DNA from: Periweissella beninensis
GTDB taxonomy: Bacteria > Bacillota > Bacilli > Lactobacillales > Lactobacillaceae
Assembly (NCBI RefSeq): GCF_016908275.1
Contig: NZ_JAFBDN010000002.1
Span: 103,040-167,039, forward strand
DNA length: 64,000 bases
Direction: 5' to 3'
The position numbers and the translations under genes were made by a program. Positions within the stretch are counted from its first letter, which is position 1. The number at the start of each line of letters is the position of its first letter. Below, piece by piece: positions 63,407 through 64,000 of this stretch. Under the pieces are notes generated by a model that ran no database searches, was not told where the DNA came from, and saw only the letters and a list, made by a program, of their open reading frames with translations.

Positions 63407-64000
63407 GGACTTTGTGAAATCTGAAAGGAACTTCATTATGCCAAAGGTTGAATTAAATTTAGAAGATGACGAATTAAATGAACTATTACTAGGTGATCGG
63501 GATAAGGCCATGCAATCAATTATGGCCAAGATACTTGATGAAATTCTTAAGTCCGAAGCGACTGAGCAGATTAAAGCTAAGGCTTATGAACGTTCGGATG
63601 AACGAACCAATTCACGGAATGGTTATCGGGTTCGTCAGCTTACCACTCGCGTAGGGTCTCTAGAACTACACGTTCCTAAACTCCGTCATGGCAATTTTTC
63701 AACACAGTTGTTCAAACGCTACCAGCGTAGTGAGCAGGCGTTTGATTTGGCATTAATGGAAATGGTAATCCGAAGTGTTTCAACACGTAAAGTAGCTGAG
63801 ATTACTAAGAAGTTATGTGGGACAACCTTTTCTAAAAGTACGGTCTCGGCTTTATGTAATAATTTGGACGACCAAGTGCTGGATTTTAACCGACGTCCCC
63901 TTACGCAAAAGTATGCTTTTGTGTATGCCGATGCAATTTTATTTAAGGTACACCGTGGTCACGTTGTGACAAGTAATAGCTTACTCGTTGCGATTGGAAT
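63407..64000 (+). mobile_element. IS256-family insertion sequence, left part
   Basis: The element runs off the window edge. Its presumed terminal repeat starts at GGACTTTGTGAAAT (63407-63420), just before a transposase gene on the same strand. The right end and target duplication lie outside, so the exact boundary is an inference. Confidence 0.75.
63438..64000 (+). CDS. IS256-family transposase, N-terminal part
   Basis: The open 187 codons have no stop and continue past the window. The protein has the IS256-family layout: an N-terminal helical part with SEATEQIKAKAYERSDERT, the conserved NGYRVRQLTTRVGSLELHVPKLRHG and MYRSV-like IRSVSTRKVAEI..KLCG, and the first catalytic Asp in VYADAILFKV near residue 165. 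ATG 63438 follows AAAGGAA. Its codon use is slightly GC-richer than the neighbouring genes, as expected of a transferred element. Confidence 0.92.
   Translation, partial: MPKVELNLEDDELNELLLGDRDKAMQSIMAKILDEILKSEATEQIKAKAYERSDERTNSRNGYRVRQLTTRVGSLELHVPKLRHGNFSTQLFKRYQRSEQAFDLALMEMVIRSVSTRKVAEITKKLCGTTFSKSTVSALCNNLDDQVLDFNRRPLTQKYAFVYADAILFKVHRGHVVTSNSLLVAIG

Overview
This window reads as chromosomal DNA of a low-GC, AT-rich Gram-positive bacterium of the order Lactobacillales, most likely family Lactobacillaceae. Grounds are the gene content and order (rpsB-tsf-pyrH-frr, rimP-nusA-ylxR-ylxQ-infB-rbfA-truB-ribF, hisS-aspS behind a T-box, def divergent from pdhABCD, ClpL, MprF, PlsY), the AGGAGG-type ribosome binding sites, and the heavy use of T-box, cre (CcpA) and CtsR-like signals. 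TGA is used as a stop codon (truB), so the genetic code is standard. I cannot name the species; a Leuconostoc/Weissella-like relative is possible but unproven. Genes are almost all on the + strand. Only def, the amidase near the right end and one candidate RNA are on the - strand.

Layout. 1-2.7 kb: translation and nucleotide genes (rpsB end, tsf, pyrH, frr). 2.7-5.4 kb: a CopY-type repressor and a degenerate copper-type P-type ATPase. 5.4-10.4 kb: glucokinase, a rhodanese-like protein, a hydrolase and MprF. 10.5-16.3 kb: a phosphoglycerate-mutase-family protein, TPR protein-recD2, prs, rplU and rpmA. 16.4-20.3 kb: a broken gluconate permease and clpL. 20.3-24.4 kb: amino-acid genes, namely a Met T-box with a MetE-like methyltransferase, then an isoleucine-rich leader peptide and attenuator before a PfoR-like membrane protein and ilvE. 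24.3-32.3 kb: accessory metabolism, including a candidate CcpA-controlled small RNA, a quinone/catechol detoxification pair, a membrane-anchored HTH protein, a flavin disulfide reductase, a broken nitrilase with an aminotransferase, and an aldehyde dehydrogenase. 32.4-35 kb: a YtrA-type regulator with an ABC transporter. 35.1-43.6 kb: lepA, T-box-hisS-aspS, a guaC remnant, xerC, an epimerase and plsY. 43.7-49.7 kb: a candidate - strand RNA, def and pdhABCD. 49.7-58.5 kb: T-box-cycA and the nusA-infB-ribF cluster. 58.5-64 kb: tRNA-Tyr, T-box-glyQS, an amidase, and the start of an IS256-family element cut by the window edge.

How it fits together. Sugar-linked genes (glcK, gntP, the aldehyde dehydrogenase, the pdh operon) and one apparent small RNA carry cre-like sites, pointing to shared CcpA control. 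Amino-acid and tRNA-charging genes are controlled in the RNA leader: four T-boxes (Met, Asp/His, Gly with a GGA specifier, Gly with a GGC specifier) and one peptide-coupled attenuator rich in Ile codons. The window shows moderate decay: gntP and the nitrilase are broken and guaC survives only as its last codons. The P-type ATPase and the disulfide reductase have lost catalytic residues normally thought essential.

Most unusual points: the Ile-leader attenuator in front of PfoR-like/ilvE; the P1B-type ATPase without the TGE and CPx motifs; two glycine T-boxes with different Gly specifiers; a cre-preceded candidate sRNA with an anti-Shine-Dalgarno-like segment; a multi-hairpin - strand RNA candidate between plsY and def; and an L27 gene with an atypical N-terminal extension and no prp protease gene beside it. 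All calls come from reading the sequence; no searches or folding programs were run.
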